Assembly: GCA_017792445.1 (NCBI GenBank)
Contig: CP051232.1
Location: 1,550,001-1,614,000 of the forward strand
From: Maritimibacter sp.
GTDB lineage: Bacteria > Pseudomonadota > Alphaproteobacteria > Rhodobacterales > Rhodobacteraceae
Reading direction: 5' to 3'
DNA length: 64,000 bases
A model generated the notes under the pieces. The model was not told the origin of the DNA, ran no database searches, and saw nothing but the letters and a program-made list of their open reading frames with translations. Positions 33,166 through 43,296 of the stretch are shown piece after piece. A program made the position numbers and the translations under genes. Numbering within the stretch: the stretch's first letter is position 1; each line of letters opens with the position of its first letter.

Positions 33166-33870
33166 TTGACGATCCATTTTTCAGATGCGGGCCGTTCGGG
33201 TGCGCCCATCAAGGCGCATCCGGCGGTCGATTTCCAGGCCCGCGACACCCGCGGTCCGGCTGGTGGCCTGTACCGCTCGTTCGGCAAGCGTGCCCTCGAT
33301 ATCCTCTTCGTCCTGCTGGTCGCACCGATGGCGCTGATTCTCATCGCTGTCGCCGCTTTGCTGACCGCGCTTGACGGACACAACCCGTTCTACTTCCAGC
33401 CCCGCGTCGGCCGGCATGGCCGGACCTTCTGGCTGGTAAAGATCCGCTCGATGGTGACGGACGCCGACGAACAGCTGGCCGCCTATCTGGCCTCCAACCC
33501 CGAGGCGCGCCGCGAGTGGGACGACAAGCAGAAGCTCGACAACGATCCCCGCATCACCCGCGTCGGTCACTTCCTGCGCCGCAGCTCGCTTGATGAGCTG
33601 CCGCAGCTGTGGAACGTGCTGACCGGTGACATGTCGGTGGTCGGCCCGCGTCCGATGATGGTCGAGCAGCAGGAAATCTACCCGGGCAAGGCCTATTACG
33701 ACCTGCGCCCCGGCATCACCGGCGCTTGGCAGGTCTCTGACCGCAACGAATGCAGCTTTGCCGGCCGCGCCCGCTTTGACAACGAATACAATGCCCAGCT
33801 GTCCCTGAAGCTGGACCTCGACATCTTGTTCCGTACCGCCGGCGTCGTCTTGAAGTGCACCGGCAAGTAA
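33166..33870 (+). CDS. Undecaprenyl-phosphate sugar transferase, ExoY/WcaJ-like
   Basis: A 234-residue bacterial sugar transferase with one N-terminal transmembrane helix (ALDILFVLLVAPMALILIAV). The conserved catalytic region includes FYFQPRVGRHGRTFWLVKIR, SLDELPQLWNVLTGDMSVVG (with P-R-P after it) and RPGITGAWQVSDR. It should transfer the first sugar phosphate to undecaprenyl phosphate for exopolysaccharide. TTG at 33166 has GAGGGG 8 bases upstream and is preferred; GTG at 33157 overlaps that site. No other polysaccharide genes are adjacent, so it acts as an isolated priming enzyme. Confidence 0.9.
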   Translation: MTIHFSDAGRSGAPIKAHPAVDFQARDTRGPAGGLYRSFGKRALDILFVLLVAPMALILIAVAALLTALDGHNPFYFQPRVGRHGRTFWLVKIRSMVTDADEQLAAYLASNPEARREWDDKQKLDNDPRITRVGHFLRRSSLDELPQLWNVLTGDMSVVGPRPMMVEQQEIYPGKAYYDLRPGITGAWQVSDRNECSFAGRARFDNEYNAQLSLKLDLDILFRTAGVVLKCTGK

Positions 33871-33933
33871 CCAGTCGTCCCGTCAAACCGGCTCTCTCTG
33901 TCCCGTGAGCACCTGTTTGACTCATCCCGGATG

Positions 33934-33957
33934 CAGCGGTCGCCAAGGCGGCCGCTG
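33934..33957. terminator. Hairpin between sugar transferase and nrdF
   Basis: CAGCGGTCGCC / GGCGGCCGCTG form an 11-bp stem with one G-T pair and a 2-base loop, between convergent genes. The T-rich stretch that follows on the plus strand (TGTTCGTTT) is weak, so it is a probable rather than certain terminator. Confidence 0.5.
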
Positions 33958-33972
33958 TGTTCGTTTCGGGGG

Positions 33973-35113
<1,141 letters not shown>

Positions 35114-35139
35114 GAATTTCCACATCACACCCCCCAAAA

Positions 35140-37272
35140 TCACAGCGTGCAGGACACGCAGCCTTCCACCTCGGTGCCTTCCAGCGCGGCCTGCCGCAGG
35201 CGGATGTAGTAGATCGTCTTGATCCCCTTCTTCCACGCATAGATCTGGGCGCGGTTGATATCGCGGGTGGTGGCCTCGGCGGGGAAGAACAGGGTCAGCG
35301 ACAGGCCCTGATCCACGTGCCGGGTGGCGGCGGCGTAGGTGTCGATGATCGCTTCCGGCCCGATCTCATAGGCATCGCGATAGTATTCCAGGTTCTCGTT
35401 CGTCATGAACGGCGCGGGGTAATAGACCCGGCCGATCTTGCCCTCTTTCCGGATCTCGACCTTCGCCGTGATCGGATGGATCGAGGAGGTGGCGTAGTTG
35501 ATATAGCTGATCGACCCGGTCGGCGGCACGGCCTGAAGGTTACGGTTGTAGATCCCGTGTTCCATCACCGCGTCGCGCAGGGCGGCCCAGTCGTCGCGGG
35601 TCGGAACAGTCACGCCGGCGGTCTCGAACAGCTCTTTCACGCGGTCGGTTTCAGGCAGCCAGTCCTGCTCGACATAGTCAGCGAAGAAGCTTCCATCGGC
35701 ATAGGTCGAGGTCTCGAAGCCTTTGAACTTTTGACCTTTTTCCTTCGCCAGCGCATTCGACGCCCGCAAGGCGTGGTACAGCACGGTGCAGAAGTAGATG
35801 TTGGTGAAATCCACCCCTTCCGCGCTGCCGTAATGGATCCGTTCCCGCGCCAGATAGCCGTGCAGGTTCATCTGCCCCAGCCCGATGGCGTGGCTTTCGT
35901 CGTTGCCCTTGCGGATCGACGGCACCGAGTCGATGGCCGACATCTCGGACACCGCGTTCAGCGCGCGGATCGCGGTTTCGACGGACGCGCCAAGGTCGCC
36001 GCCATCCATCGCGCGGGCGATGTTCATCGAGCCGAGGTTGCACGAGATGTCCGTGCCCATCGCCGAGTACGACAGGTCGTCGTTGAACTCGGACGCCTCG
36101 TTCACCTGCAGGATCTCGGAACACAGGTTCGACATGGCGATGCGGCCCGCGATGGGGTTCGCCTTGTTCACCGTGTCCTCGAACATGATGTAGGGATAAC
36201 CGCTTTCGAACTGGATCTCGGCGATCGTCTGGAAGAAGGCGCGCGCGTTGATCTTTTTCTTGCGGATCTTCGGGTTGTCGACCATCTCGGCGTATTTCTC
36301 GGTCACCGAGATATCCGAGAAGGGCTTGCCGTAGACCTTTTCGACGTCGTGCGGCGAGAACAGGTACATATCCTCGTTCTTCTTCGCCAGCTCGAAGGTC
36401 ACGTCCGGGATCACCACGCCAAGCGACAGGGTCTTGATGCGGATCTTCTCGTCCGCGTTCTCGCGCTTGGTGTCGAGGAAGCGCAGGATGTCGGGGTGGT
36501 GGGCGTTGAGGTAGACCGCGCCAGCGCCCTGACGGGCCCCAAGCTGGTTGGCGTAGCTGAAGGAATCCTCCAGCAGCTTCATCACCGGGATGACGCCCGA
36601 CGACTGGTTCTCGATCCCCTTGATGGGGGCGCCATGCTCGCGAATGTTGGTCAGCATCAGGGCCACGCCGCCGCCGCGCTTGGACAGCTGCAGCGCCGAG
36701 TTGATGCCGCGTCCGATGCTTTCCATGTTGTCTTCCAGCCGCAGCAGGAAGCACGACACGAACTCGCCCCGCGCCTTTTTGCCGGCGTTCAGAAAGGTCG
36801 GGGTCGCGGGCTGGAAGCGGCCGTCGAGGATTTCCTCCATCAGCCGCATCGCCAGCTTCTCGTCGCCGCGAGCCAGCGTGAGCGCGTTCATCACCACGCG
36901 GTCTTCGTAGCGCTCAAGGAAGCGTTTCCCGTCCCGCGTCTTCAGCGTGTACGAGGTGTAGTACTTGAACGCGCCAAGGAAGGTCGGGAACCGGAACTTG
37001 CGGGCATAGGCGGCGTCCCAGATCGCGCGCTGGAAGTTCTTGGAATACTGGTCCAGCACCTCGGGCTCGTAATAGCCCTCGTCCACCAGATACCCCAGCT
37101 TCTCGTCCAGCGAGTGGAAGAACACGGTGTTCTGGTTGACGTGTTGCAGGAAGTACTGCCGCGCCGCCATGCGGTCGGCTTCGAACTGGATGCGGCCCTC
37201 GGTGTCGTAGAGGTTCAGCATCGCGTTCAGCGCGTGGTAGTCAAGCGAAGCGGTCGCGGCGTTGTCCAGCAT
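35140..37272 (-). CDS. nrdE: Class Ib ribonucleotide reductase alpha subunit
   Basis: A 710-residue catalytic subunit. Seen are the first active-site Cys in [19 protein letters not shown], the Asn/Cys/Glu region with [11 protein letters not shown] and [12 protein letters not shown], paired Tyr near the end ([13 protein letters not shown]), and a C-terminal CVSC redox pair that NrdH reduces. There is no N-terminal ATP-cone typical of long NrdA. It reduces ribonucleoside diphosphates without cobalamin. The start at 37272 has GAGGACC upstream. It follows a MetE-like gene across 55 bp with a hairpin. Confidence 0.95.
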   Translation of the reverse strand: MLDNAATASLDYHALNAMLNLYDTEGRIQFEADRMAARQYFLQHVNQNTVFFHSLDEKLGYLVDEGYYEPEVLDQYSKNFQRAIWDAAYARKFRFPTFLGAFKYYTSYTLKTRDGKRFLERYEDRVVMNALTLARGDEKLAMRLMEEILDGRFQPATPTFLNAGKKARGEFVSCFLLRLEDNMESIGRGINSALQLSKRGGGVALMLTNIREHGAPIKGIENQSSGVIPVMKLLEDSFSYANQLGARQGAGAVYLNAHHPDILRFLDTKRENADEKIRIKTLSLGVVIPDVTFELAKKNEDMYLFSPHDVEKVYGKPFSDISVTEKYAEMVDNPKIRKKKINARAFFQTIAEIQFESGYPYIMFEDTVNKANPIAGRIAMSNLCSEILQVNEASEFNDDLSYSAMGTDISCNLGSMNIARAMDGGDLGASVETAIRALNAVSEMSAIDSVPSIRKGNDESHAIGLGQMNLHGYLARERIHYGSAEGVDFTNIYFCTVLYHALRASNALAKEKGQKFKGFETSTYADGSFFADYVEQDWLPETDRVKELFETAGVTVPTRDDWAALRDAVMEHGIYNRNLQAVPPTGSISYINYATSSIHPITAKVEIRKEGKIGRVYYPAPFMTNENLEYYRDAYEIGPEAIIDTYAAATRHVDQGLSLTLFFPAEATTRDINRAQIYAWKKGIKTIYYIRLRQAALEGTEVEGCVSCTL

Positions 37273-37295
37273 GATCGGTCCTCGTTGAACGATGA

Positions 37296-37319
37296 CGGGC
37301 CCGGAACGGTCCGGGCCCG
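37296..37319 (-). other. Intercistronic hairpin between metE-like gene and nrdE
   Basis: A perfect 10-bp stem (CGGGCCCGGA / TCCGGGCCCG) with a 4-base loop lies between the two genes, without a T run. It may be a processing or stability element rather than a terminator. Confidence 0.6.
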
Positions 37320-37327
37320 GTGTTGTG

Positions 37328-38428
37328 TCAGGCTTCGCCCCAGACGTCCTGGGCGACTTTCACGACCAGCTCCAGCTTGCGGCGCTGATCGTCCTCGGTG
37401 ACCTTGTTGCCTTCCTCGGTAGAGGCGAATCCGCACTGAGGCGCGATCCCAAGCTGGTCCATGTCCACGAATTTCGAGGCGGCTTCAAGCTGCCGCTTGA
37501 TGTCGTCGATGTTCTCGAGCTCCGGGGTCTTCGTCGTGATGAAACCCGGCATGACGCGCTTGGTGCCCTTGGGCAGCAGGCCAAGGGGTTCCAGCCCGCC
37601 GGCACGCTCGCTGTCGTACTCCATGAAATACACATCGACGCTGGTGTGGTTGAAGATCGCATCGGCCGCGGCGTCGTAGCCGCCCGTCGCCACGAAGGTC
37701 GACTGGAAGTTGCCGCGGCACATGTGCATGCCGATCACCATGTCTTCCGGACGGTCCTTGATCGCCTCTTCCAGCATCCACGCGTAGCGCTGGATCATCC
37801 AGTCGGGGTCCTGCCCCATCGAGCGGCGGATCTCTCGCTGCTTCTCGTCGCCGAGGTAGGCGAAGAAGATGTCGTCCAGCTGCAGATAGCGGCAGCCAGC
37901 GTCATAGAATGCCTGCACGGCCTTCTTGTAGGCTGCCGCGATGTCGGCGGTGAACAGGTCCTGATCGGCGTAAGGCGCATGGTGGTTGTGGTCCGGCGTC
38001 ACGCGGAAATGCACCGCCGACGGGCCGGGGATCGAGATCTTCGGGCAGACCTTGGTGTTGGCGGCCACGAACTTGAAGTGGTCCAGCATCGGATGGTCGG
38101 CGGGGAAATCCAGCGCCTTGTCGATGGTCGGCGCAAGGCTGACGGTGGCGCCCTTGAAGCCCAGCGCATCGCCGCCGGTCTCGATGATGTCGAGGCCGGT
38201 CAGACCGTCCATGAAGTCATAGTGCCAGAAGGCGCGGCGCGCCTCGCCATCGGTGACGACCTTCAGGCCCACGTCTTCCTGCATCTTGATCAGCGCGGGG
38301 ATCTCGCTGTCTTCGATCTGCTTCAGCTCGGCTCCCTTTACGCCGGCCTTGCGCGCGGCGGCGACGGGTGCGGGGCGCAGCAGGCTGCCGACGTGGTCGG
38401 CACGGAACGGAGGGCGGAAATCGGTCAT
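37328..38428 (-). CDS. Cobalamin-independent methionine synthase-like protein (MetE C-terminal type)
   Basis: A 366-residue protein corresponding to the catalytic half of MetE, as in YxjG/YxjH proteins: [12 protein letters not shown] at the N-terminus, [24 protein letters not shown], and Zn-site residues in IGMHMCRGN (His/Cys) and APQCGFAST (Cys). It lacks the N-terminal duplicated domain, so the folate or methyl donor may differ from full MetE. The start at 38428 is chosen because MTDFRPPFR matches family N-termini. It sits inside the nrd operon, downstream of a cobalamin riboswitch, so it should be made when B12 is scarce. Confidence 0.88.
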   Translation of the reverse strand: MTDFRPPFRADHVGSLLRPAPVAAARKAGVKGAELKQIEDSEIPALIKMQEDVGLKVVTDGEARRAFWHYDFMDGLTGLDIIETGGDALGFKGATVSLAPTIDKALDFPADHPMLDHFKFVAANTKVCPKISIPGPSAVHFRVTPDHNHHAPYADQDLFTADIAAAYKKAVQAFYDAGCRYLQLDDIFFAYLGDEKQREIRRSMGQDPDWMIQRYAWMLEEAIKDRPEDMVIGMHMCRGNFQSTFVATGGYDAAADAIFNHTSVDVYFMEYDSERAGGLEPLGLLPKGTKRVMPGFITTKTPELENIDDIKRQLEAASKFVDMDQLGIAPQCGFASTEEGNKVTEDDQRRKLELVVKVAQDVWGEA

Positions 38429-38477
38429 GACGGTCCTTGGTGGTAAAACGGTAGATAAGGAGGAGACGCCCGCGCCG

Positions 38478-38891
38478 TCAGGCGGCGGGGCGGAGGCTGT
38501 CCCCCATCCGGTCCAGTCCGGACCGGATGCGGGCAATATCGGTGTCGGTCCCGGCAAGCTCGAAGCGGTAAAGCACCGGAACGCCGCATTTCGCGGCGAT
38601 CACGTCACCCGCGCGGGCGAAGGTGGCGCCGAAGTTGCGGTTGCCGCCCGCGATCACGCCGCGCAGCAGGGCCCGGGTCGCGGAGTCGTTCAGCAGGCGG
38701 ATCACCTGCTTCGGAACCGCGCCCCGGCCCTCGCCGTCGGCATAGGTCGGGCAGATCAGGACAAAGGGCGCGTCGACCACCGGCATCGGGTCGGACGGGC
38801 TGACCGGAACGCGGGCTGCGGGCAGCCCAAGGCGTTCGATCAGCCGCGCCGTGTTCCCGGAGCGCGAGGAATAGTAGACGAGCCCGGGCAT
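38478..38891 (-). CDS. nrdI: NrdI flavodoxin-like protein
   Basis: A 137-residue protein starting [20 protein letters not shown], the flavin-phosphate loop of Nrd[18 protein letters not shown] and [20 protein letters not shown] follow, both characteristic. NrdI delivers the oxidant for assembling the Mn2-Tyr cofactor of NrdF. It starts 4 bases after the nrdH stop. Its presence is the main reason for calling the reductase class Ib. Confidence 0.95.
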   Translation of the reverse strand: MPGLVYYSSRSGNTARLIERLGLPAARVPVSPSDPMPVVDAPFVLICPTYADGEGRGAVPKQVIRLLNDSATRALLRGVIAGGNRNFGATFARAGDVIAAKCGVPVLYRFELAGTDTDIARIRSGLDRMGDSLRPAA

Positions 38892-38895
38892 GTCT

Positions 38896-39117
38896 TCAGG
38901 ACAGCCGGCCGATCATGTCGGGACGGAAACCGGCCCAGTGATCCTCGCCCGCGACGACGACGGGCGCCTGCCGATAGCCAAGACCCTGCACCATCTCCAT
39001 CGCATCGGCGTCCTCGGTCAGGTCTACGATGTCGAAATCGATGCCGCGGGCCTCGAGAGCGCGGGTGGTGGCGGTGCACTGCACGCAGGCGGGTTTGGAA
39101 TACACGGTGATGGTCAT
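38896..39117 (-). CDS. nrdH: NrdH glutaredoxin-like electron donor
   Basis: A 73-residue thioredoxin-fold protein with redox pair Cys11-Val-Gln-Cys14 ([15 protein letters not shown]) and the NrdH ending [20 protein letters not shown]. It reduces NrdE. It is the first gene after the cobalamin riboswitch, about 115 bases downstream of the riboswitch 3' end. Confidence 0.95.
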   Translation of the reverse strand: MTITVYSKPACVQCTATTRALEARGIDFDIVDLTEDADAMEMVQGLGYRQAPVVVAGEDHWAGFRPDMIGRLS

Positions 39118-39227
39118 CTGCTCTGTCCCTTCTGGTCTGTTTGGTGCGAACCGAAGGGGACACGAAAGCGGGCGCTTCGCGCCTGCCTACGCACCCGGGC
39201 CCTCCGCCGCGGTCGTCGTTTTTTGTC

Positions 39228-39400
39228 GCCTTGGCAGGTCTCCTGACTCCGCGGCTCGGACGCCTTGACCCGCCTTCCCGGTGTTGCCTGACACCAGTGG
39301 TTTCGGGCCTTGGCTCGCCGCTGACAGTTGCGGGGGCAGTACCGGATTTGCACCGGTTTCCCTTTTCACCCGCGAGTCACCCCGCGAGCACCAAAGCAAC
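39228..39400 (-). promoter_or_regulatory. Cobalamin (B12) riboswitch
   Basis: The minus strand shows the conserved cobalamin aptamer elements in order: GGGAAACCGGTGCAAATCCG, then ACTGCCCCCGCAACTGT, AACCACTGG (the B12-box partner), GGGAAGGCG, and GCGGAGTCAGGAGACCTGCC. It precedes nrdH, so adenosylcobalamin should repress the whole nrdHI-metE-like-nrdEF operon. Ends are approximate. Confidence 0.95.
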
Positions 39401-39403
39401 ACC

Positions 39404-39433
39404 ATATTGGGCCGACGGCCAGAGTGGTGTCAA
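39404..39433 (-). promoter_or_regulatory. Sigma70-type promoter of the nrd riboswitch operon
   Basis: On the minus strand TTGACA (39433-39428), an 18-base spacer and CAATAT (39409-39404) place transcription start at about 39397, just before the riboswitch. Confidence 0.6.
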
Positions 39434-39499
39434 CATATAGGCGGGGGCACAAGAGAAGAAATCTCAACGTGCCGTCGGGGGTGTGTCTTTCGGACCGCG

Positions 39500-40351
39500 T
39501 CAGCTTTTGGCTTCGATCCGCTTCATCGAAGCAAGCCGCGTCATCCGGACGCGACGCATGAAGGCCAGCAGGAACATGGCCGACAGCAGCAGGATGACGG
39601 TCGGCGCCGGGGCGCTGTCGAGGAAGAAGCTAAGATAGGCGCCGCCCAGCATAGCGATCAGACAGACGGCGACGGCGGTGACCAGCATCCGTCCGAAACT
39701 GCGGACCAGCAGGAATGCGATGGCCCCCGGCGCGATCAGCAGGCCGACTGCGAGAATCAGGCCGGTCGAGGTAAGCGTCGCGACGATGGTCAGCGACAGG
39801 ATCGTCAGCAGGCCATAGTGCAGCAGGTTCACCCGAAGCCCGCTGGCCTGCGCCTGCGCCGGGTCGAAGGAATGCAGCAGCAGGTCCTTCCATTTCAGCA
39901 GCAGCACCGCCGTCACGCCAAGCGAGATCAGCCCGGCGGTCCACAGGTCCTGCGGCCCTACGCCAAGCATGTTGCCGTACAGAACGTGATCGAGGTGCTG
40001 GTTGGTGTGGATCGAGGTGTAAAGGATCAGCCCAACGCCGAACATGCCAGAGAACACGACACCCATGACGGTGTCCTGCTTCACACGGCTGTTCTCTGAC
40101 AGATAGCCGGTGGCGACCGCGCAGGTCATGCCCGCCGCGAAAGCGCCGATGATCAGGGGAATACCGGTGATCCACGCCAACACGATACCCGGCAGGATCG
40201 CATGGCTGATCGCGTCGCCCATCAGCGCCCAGCCCTTGAGGACAAGAAAGCAAGACAGCAGCGCCGTCGGCACCGCGACGATGGCGGCGATCAGGAACGC
40301 GTTCTGCATGAACGGGAACTGGAACGGCAGCAGCAGGGTGTCGAGGGTCAT
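39500..40351 (-). CDS. sitD: Mn/Fe ABC transporter permease SitD
   Basis: A 283-residue ABC-3 family permease with about eight helices: LVLKGWALMGDAISHAILPG near the start (the conserved cytoplasmic loop) and LTSTGLILAVGLLIAPGAIA toward the end. The ATG overlaps the sitC stop (ATGA). It pairs with SitC as a heterodimer. After its stop at 39500 lies the divergent nrd promoter region. Confidence 0.92.
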   Translation of the reverse strand: MTLDTLLLPFQFPFMQNAFLIAAIVAVPTALLSCFLVLKGWALMGDAISHAILPGIVLAWITGIPLIIGAFAAGMTCAVATGYLSENSRVKQDTVMGVVFSGMFGVGLILYTSIHTNQHLDHVLYGNMLGVGPQDLWTAGLISLGVTAVLLLKWKDLLLHSFDPAQAQASGLRVNLLHYGLLTILSLTIVATLTSTGLILAVGLLIAPGAIAFLLVRSFGRMLVTAVAVCLIAMLGGAYLSFFLDSAPAPTVILLLSAMFLLAFMRRVRMTRLASMKRIEAKS

Positions 40352-41232
40352 TCCGCAGGCTCCGGTTTGGCGACGGGCGCAGTCGGCTCAAGCGCCTCTG
40401 CCGCAAGCCGGCGGGTCGCCAGCAGGCCGTGTTTCGGCGCGAAGACGAAGGCTGCAAGGAACAACGCCGTCTGCAGCGCCACGATGACGCCGCCGGTGGC
40501 GCCGTCGAGGAAATAGCTGATGTAGGCGCCCACGAAACTGGTCAGCGTGCCGATTGCGACCGACAGCAGGATCAGGCGCGGGAAGCGGTCGCACAGCAGG
40601 TACGCCGTCGCGCCAGGTGTCACCACCATCGCGATGACAAGAAAGGCCCCGACCGTCTGCATCGCGGCCACCACCGCCGCCGACAACAGCACGAAGAACA
40701 CCGCCTTCAGCAGGCCCGGGCGCAATCCGATGGATTTGGCGTGGTTCTCGTCGAAGAAGGTGACCATCAGGTCCTTCCACTTCGCCAGCAGGATCGCCAG
40801 CGACACGAAGCCGATGATCGCCAGTTGCAGCGTGTCCTCGGGCGTGATGGCAAGGATGTTGCCCATCGTTATGGTCTGGATCGACACCGACATCGGATTG
40901 ATCGAGACAAGGAACAGGCCCAGCCCGAAGAACGAGGTGAAGATCAGCCCGATGATCACGTCGACCTTCAGCCCCGACCGGTCGCTGAGGAACAGCATCG
41001 CCCCCGCCGCCAGCCCGCCCGCGATGAACGCGCCCAGCGCGAAAGGCAGGCCGAGGATATAGGCCCCCGCCACCCCCGGAACGACCGAATGCGAAAGCGC
41101 GTCGCCGATCAGCGACCAGCCTTTCAGCATCAGGTAGGCCGACAAAAAGGCGCAGACCCCGCCGACCAGCGCCGAAACCCACATGGCGTTGGTCATGTAG
41201 CCATAGGTGAACGGCTGCAGCAGCAGTTCCAT
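40348..41232 (-). CDS. sitC: Mn/Fe ABC transporter permease SitC
   Basis: A 294-residue ABC-3 permease, paralogous to SitD, with LMLKGWSLIGDALSHSVVPG and MQTVGAFLVIAMVVTPGATA. The start is the ATG at 41232 (TGATG with the sitB stop); a GTG one codon earlier is possible. A proline/glutamate-rich tail (APVAKPEPAE) is present. Tightly coupled with sitB and sitD. Confidence 0.92.
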   Translation of the reverse strand: MELLLQPFTYGYMTNAMWVSALVGGVCAFLSAYLMLKGWSLIGDALSHSVVPGVAGAYILGLPFALGAFIAGGLAAGAMLFLSDRSGLKVDVIIGLIFTSFFGLGLFLVSINPMSVSIQTITMGNILAITPEDTLQLAIIGFVSLAILLAKWKDLMVTFFDENHAKSIGLRPGLLKAVFFVLLSAAVVAAMQTVGAFLVIAMVVTPGATAYLLCDRFPRLILLSVAIGTLTSFVGAYISYFLDGATGGVIVALQTALFLAAFVFAPKHGLLATRRLAAEALEPTAPVAKPEPAE

Positions 41233-42137
41233 CACGAGTCGTCTCCGCGCACCCGCGTCCGGTCGCCATAGTGAACCAGCGGCCGTTCGTCGTCGGTGAA
41301 GATCGTCAGTTCGCGCGGGTCGTCGTCGTGGTCGTCGTGCAGGTCGGCACCGCCCAGCGTGAAGTGGCGCAGCACACCGCCGAAGGCCAGCTCAAGGTTC
41401 TCGCGGGTAAAGGTCGTCTCGGTCGGGCCGTGGGCTAGGACCGTCCCCTTCACCAGAACGGTACGGTCGCAGAACTCGGGCACCGAACCAAGGTTGTGGG
41501 TCGAGACCAGCATCACCCGGCCCTCGTCCTTCAATTCGCGCAGCAGGGCGACGATCTGCTCTTCGGTCTTCACGTCGACGCCGGTAAAGGGCTCGTCCAG
41601 CAGGATCACCTGCCCCTCTTGCGCCAGCGCCCGTGCAAGGAACACGCGCTTGCGCTGGCCGCCGGACAGTTCGCCGATCTGGCGGTGGCGGTAGTCCTGC
41701 ATGTTCACCCGCTTCAACGCGGCATCCACGGCCTCGTGATCCGCCGCGCGTGGGCGGCGCAGGAACCCCATGTGGCCGTAGCGGCCCATCATCACCACGT
41801 CCTCGACCAGCACGGGGAAGCCCCAGTCGACCTCTTCCGCTTGCGGCACATAGGCGACGAGATTCTCGCGCAGCGCCTGCTTCACGGTGCGGCCCAGCAA
41901 TCGGATCTCGCCAGCGGCGGCCGGGACGAAGCCCATGATCGCCTTGAACAGGGTCGACTTGCCCGCGCCGTTGACCCCCACCAGCGCCGTGACCGTGCCG
42001 CGCGGGATCTGGAAGCTGGCGTTGTGCAGCGCGGTATGCCCGTTGCGATAGGTGACGGTCACGTCTCGTGCCAGGATGCCGCCGCCGGGACCGTCTTCCG
42101 TCGTGAGTGCGTCGAGTGCCGGGCTGGTGTCGAGCAT
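41232..42137 (-). CDS. sitB: Mn/Fe ABC transporter ATP-binding protein SitB
   Basis: A 301-residue ATPase with Walker [11 protein letters not shown]-loop YVPQAEE, signature [15 protein letters not shown], Walker [11 protein letters not shown] and H-loop STHN. A C-terminal extension contains a His/Asp cluster ([13 protein letters not shown]), which could bind metal and is not needed for ATPase function. The start at 42137 follows AAAGGA by about 7 bases. A strong hairpin separates it from sitA. Confidence 0.93.
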   Translation of the reverse strand: MLDTSPALDALTTEDGPGGGILARDVTVTYRNGHTALHNASFQIPRGTVTALVGVNGAGKSTLFKAIMGFVPAAAGEIRLLGRTVKQALRENLVAYVPQAEEVDWGFPVLVEDVVMMGRYGHMGFLRRPRAADHEAVDAALKRVNMQDYRHRQIGELSGGQRKRVFLARALAQEGQVILLDEPFTGVDVKTEEQIVALLRELKDEGRVMLVSTHNLGSVPEFCDRTVLVKGTVLAHGPTETTFTRENLELAFGGVLRHFTLGGADLHDDHDDDPRELTIFTDDERPLVHYGDRTRVRGDDS

Positions 42138-42186
42138 CGGATGTCCTTTCGGCAGGTGTCCCTGCATCTTTCCTTAGAATAGCATG

Positions 42187-42213
42187 GCCCTGCGGCCCGG
42201 AAAGCCGCAGGGC
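42187..42213 (-). other. Intercistronic hairpin between sitA and sitB
   Basis: A perfect 10-bp stem (GCCCTGCGGC / GCCGCAGGGC) with a 7-base loop lies just after the sitA stop and has no T run. Such hairpins often protect the binding-protein mRNA so it is made in excess over the transporter subunits. Confidence 0.65.
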
Positions 42214-42235
42214 AGGTCTTGTCGTCGCACCGCAA

Positions 42236-43150
42236 TCAGTTCGTGGTCGGCACGAGCCCTTCCGCAACGGTTTCCGAGGTCACGCGCAGCAGGTCGAGGT
42301 AGGTCGGCACCGGGCCGTCAGCCTCGGACAGCGAGTCGACATACAGAACCCCGCCGTAAGCAGCGCCGGTTTCGCGCGCGACCTGCTCGGCCGGGGCGGT
42401 GTTGACGGTGCTTTCGCAGAAGACCACGGGCACGTCGTGTTCCCGCACCCCGTCGATCACGGCACGCACCTGTTGCGGCGTGCCGGTCTGGTCGGCGTTC
42501 ATCGGCCAGAGATACAGCTCTTGCATGCCGAAGTCGCGGGCGAGGTACGAGAATGCGCCTTCACAGGTCACAAGCCAGCGCTGGCCCTCGGGGATCTCGG
42601 CGATGCGGTCACGCAAAGGCTCGATAGTCTCGCGGATCTGGGATTTGTAGGCTTCGCCATTCGCCGCGTAGATCTCGGCATTGTCGGGATCCTGCTCCGA
42701 GAAAGCGGCGACGATGTTGTCGATGTAGACCATCGCGTTGTCGAGCCCCATCCATGCGTGCGGGTTCGACTGCCCTTCGTAGGCGCCCGATGCGATCGGG
42801 ATCGCGTCGATGCCTTCGGTCAGCGTGACCGAGGGGACGTCTCCGAGGTTGGCGAGGAACTGTTCGAACCACAGTTCCAGGTTCAGGCCATTCCACAGGA
42901 TCAGGTCGGCATCGTGGGCACGGACGATATCGCGGGGCGTCGGTTCGTAGCCGTGGATCTCTGCCCCCGGCTTGGTGACGGAAACCACCTCGGCGGCGTC
43001 TCCGGCCACGTTCTGAGCCATGTCGGCCAGCACGGTGAAAGTGGTCACGACCTTCATCGGTTCGCCATCGCGGGCGTAAGCGGCGGGCGCCGCCAGCGCA
43101 AGCGCGGCAGCCGCAGCCGCAGCAAGAAGGTTGGTCGTCAGGGCGCGCAT
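42236..43150 (-). CDS. sitA: Mn/Fe ABC transporter substrate-binding protein SitA
   Basis: A 304-residue cluster A-I (ZnuA-like) binding protein with a signal peptide (about 1-26, ending AYA). Metal ligands are His in PGAEIHGYEPTP, His in SNPHAWMGLDN, Glu in TCEGAFSYLARDFGMQ and a late Asp in LYVDSLSE. It lacks the long His-rich loop of ZnuA, which favours manganese or iron over zinc. First gene of sitABCD. Confidence 0.94.
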   Translation of the reverse strand: MRALTTNLLAAAAAAALALAAPAAYARDGEPMKVVTTFTVLADMAQNVAGDAAEVVSVTKPGAEIHGYEPTPRDIVRAHDADLILWNGLNLELWFEQFLANLGDVPSVTLTEGIDAIPIASGAYEGQSNPHAWMGLDNAMVYIDNIVAAFSEQDPDNAEIYAANGEAYKSQIRETIEPLRDRIAEIPEGQRWLVTCEGAFSYLARDFGMQELYLWPMNADQTGTPQQVRAVIDGVREHDVPVVFCESTVNTAPAEQVARETGAAYGGVLYVDSLSEADGPVPTYLDLLRVTSETVAEGLVPTTN

Positions 43151-43190
43151 TGAGTTCTCCAGTCTGCGTCAGGTTCGCGAGTCGTGTTAA

Positions 43191-43234
43191 TGCAAATCAT
43201 TCTCAAGTGTCAAACGAATTGCGAACCATTCTCA
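43191..43234. promoter_or_regulatory. Duplicated Fur/Mur-like operator upstream of sitA
   Basis: TGCAAATCATTCTCA (43191-43205) and TGCGAACCATTCTCA (43220-43234) match at 13 of 15 positions, 29 bp apart, in an AT-rich promoter about 40-85 bp upstream of sitA. The complement TGAGAATGATTTGCA resembles a Fur-family site. In alphaproteobacteria sit operons are controlled by the Mn-responsive Fur homologue Mur. Confidence 0.65.
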
Positions 43235-43296
43235 TCTATTTCAGCTTCCCTTAAAGTCAACGGGCGCCCGACCCAAGCCGCGCGCCCGTTCATTCG

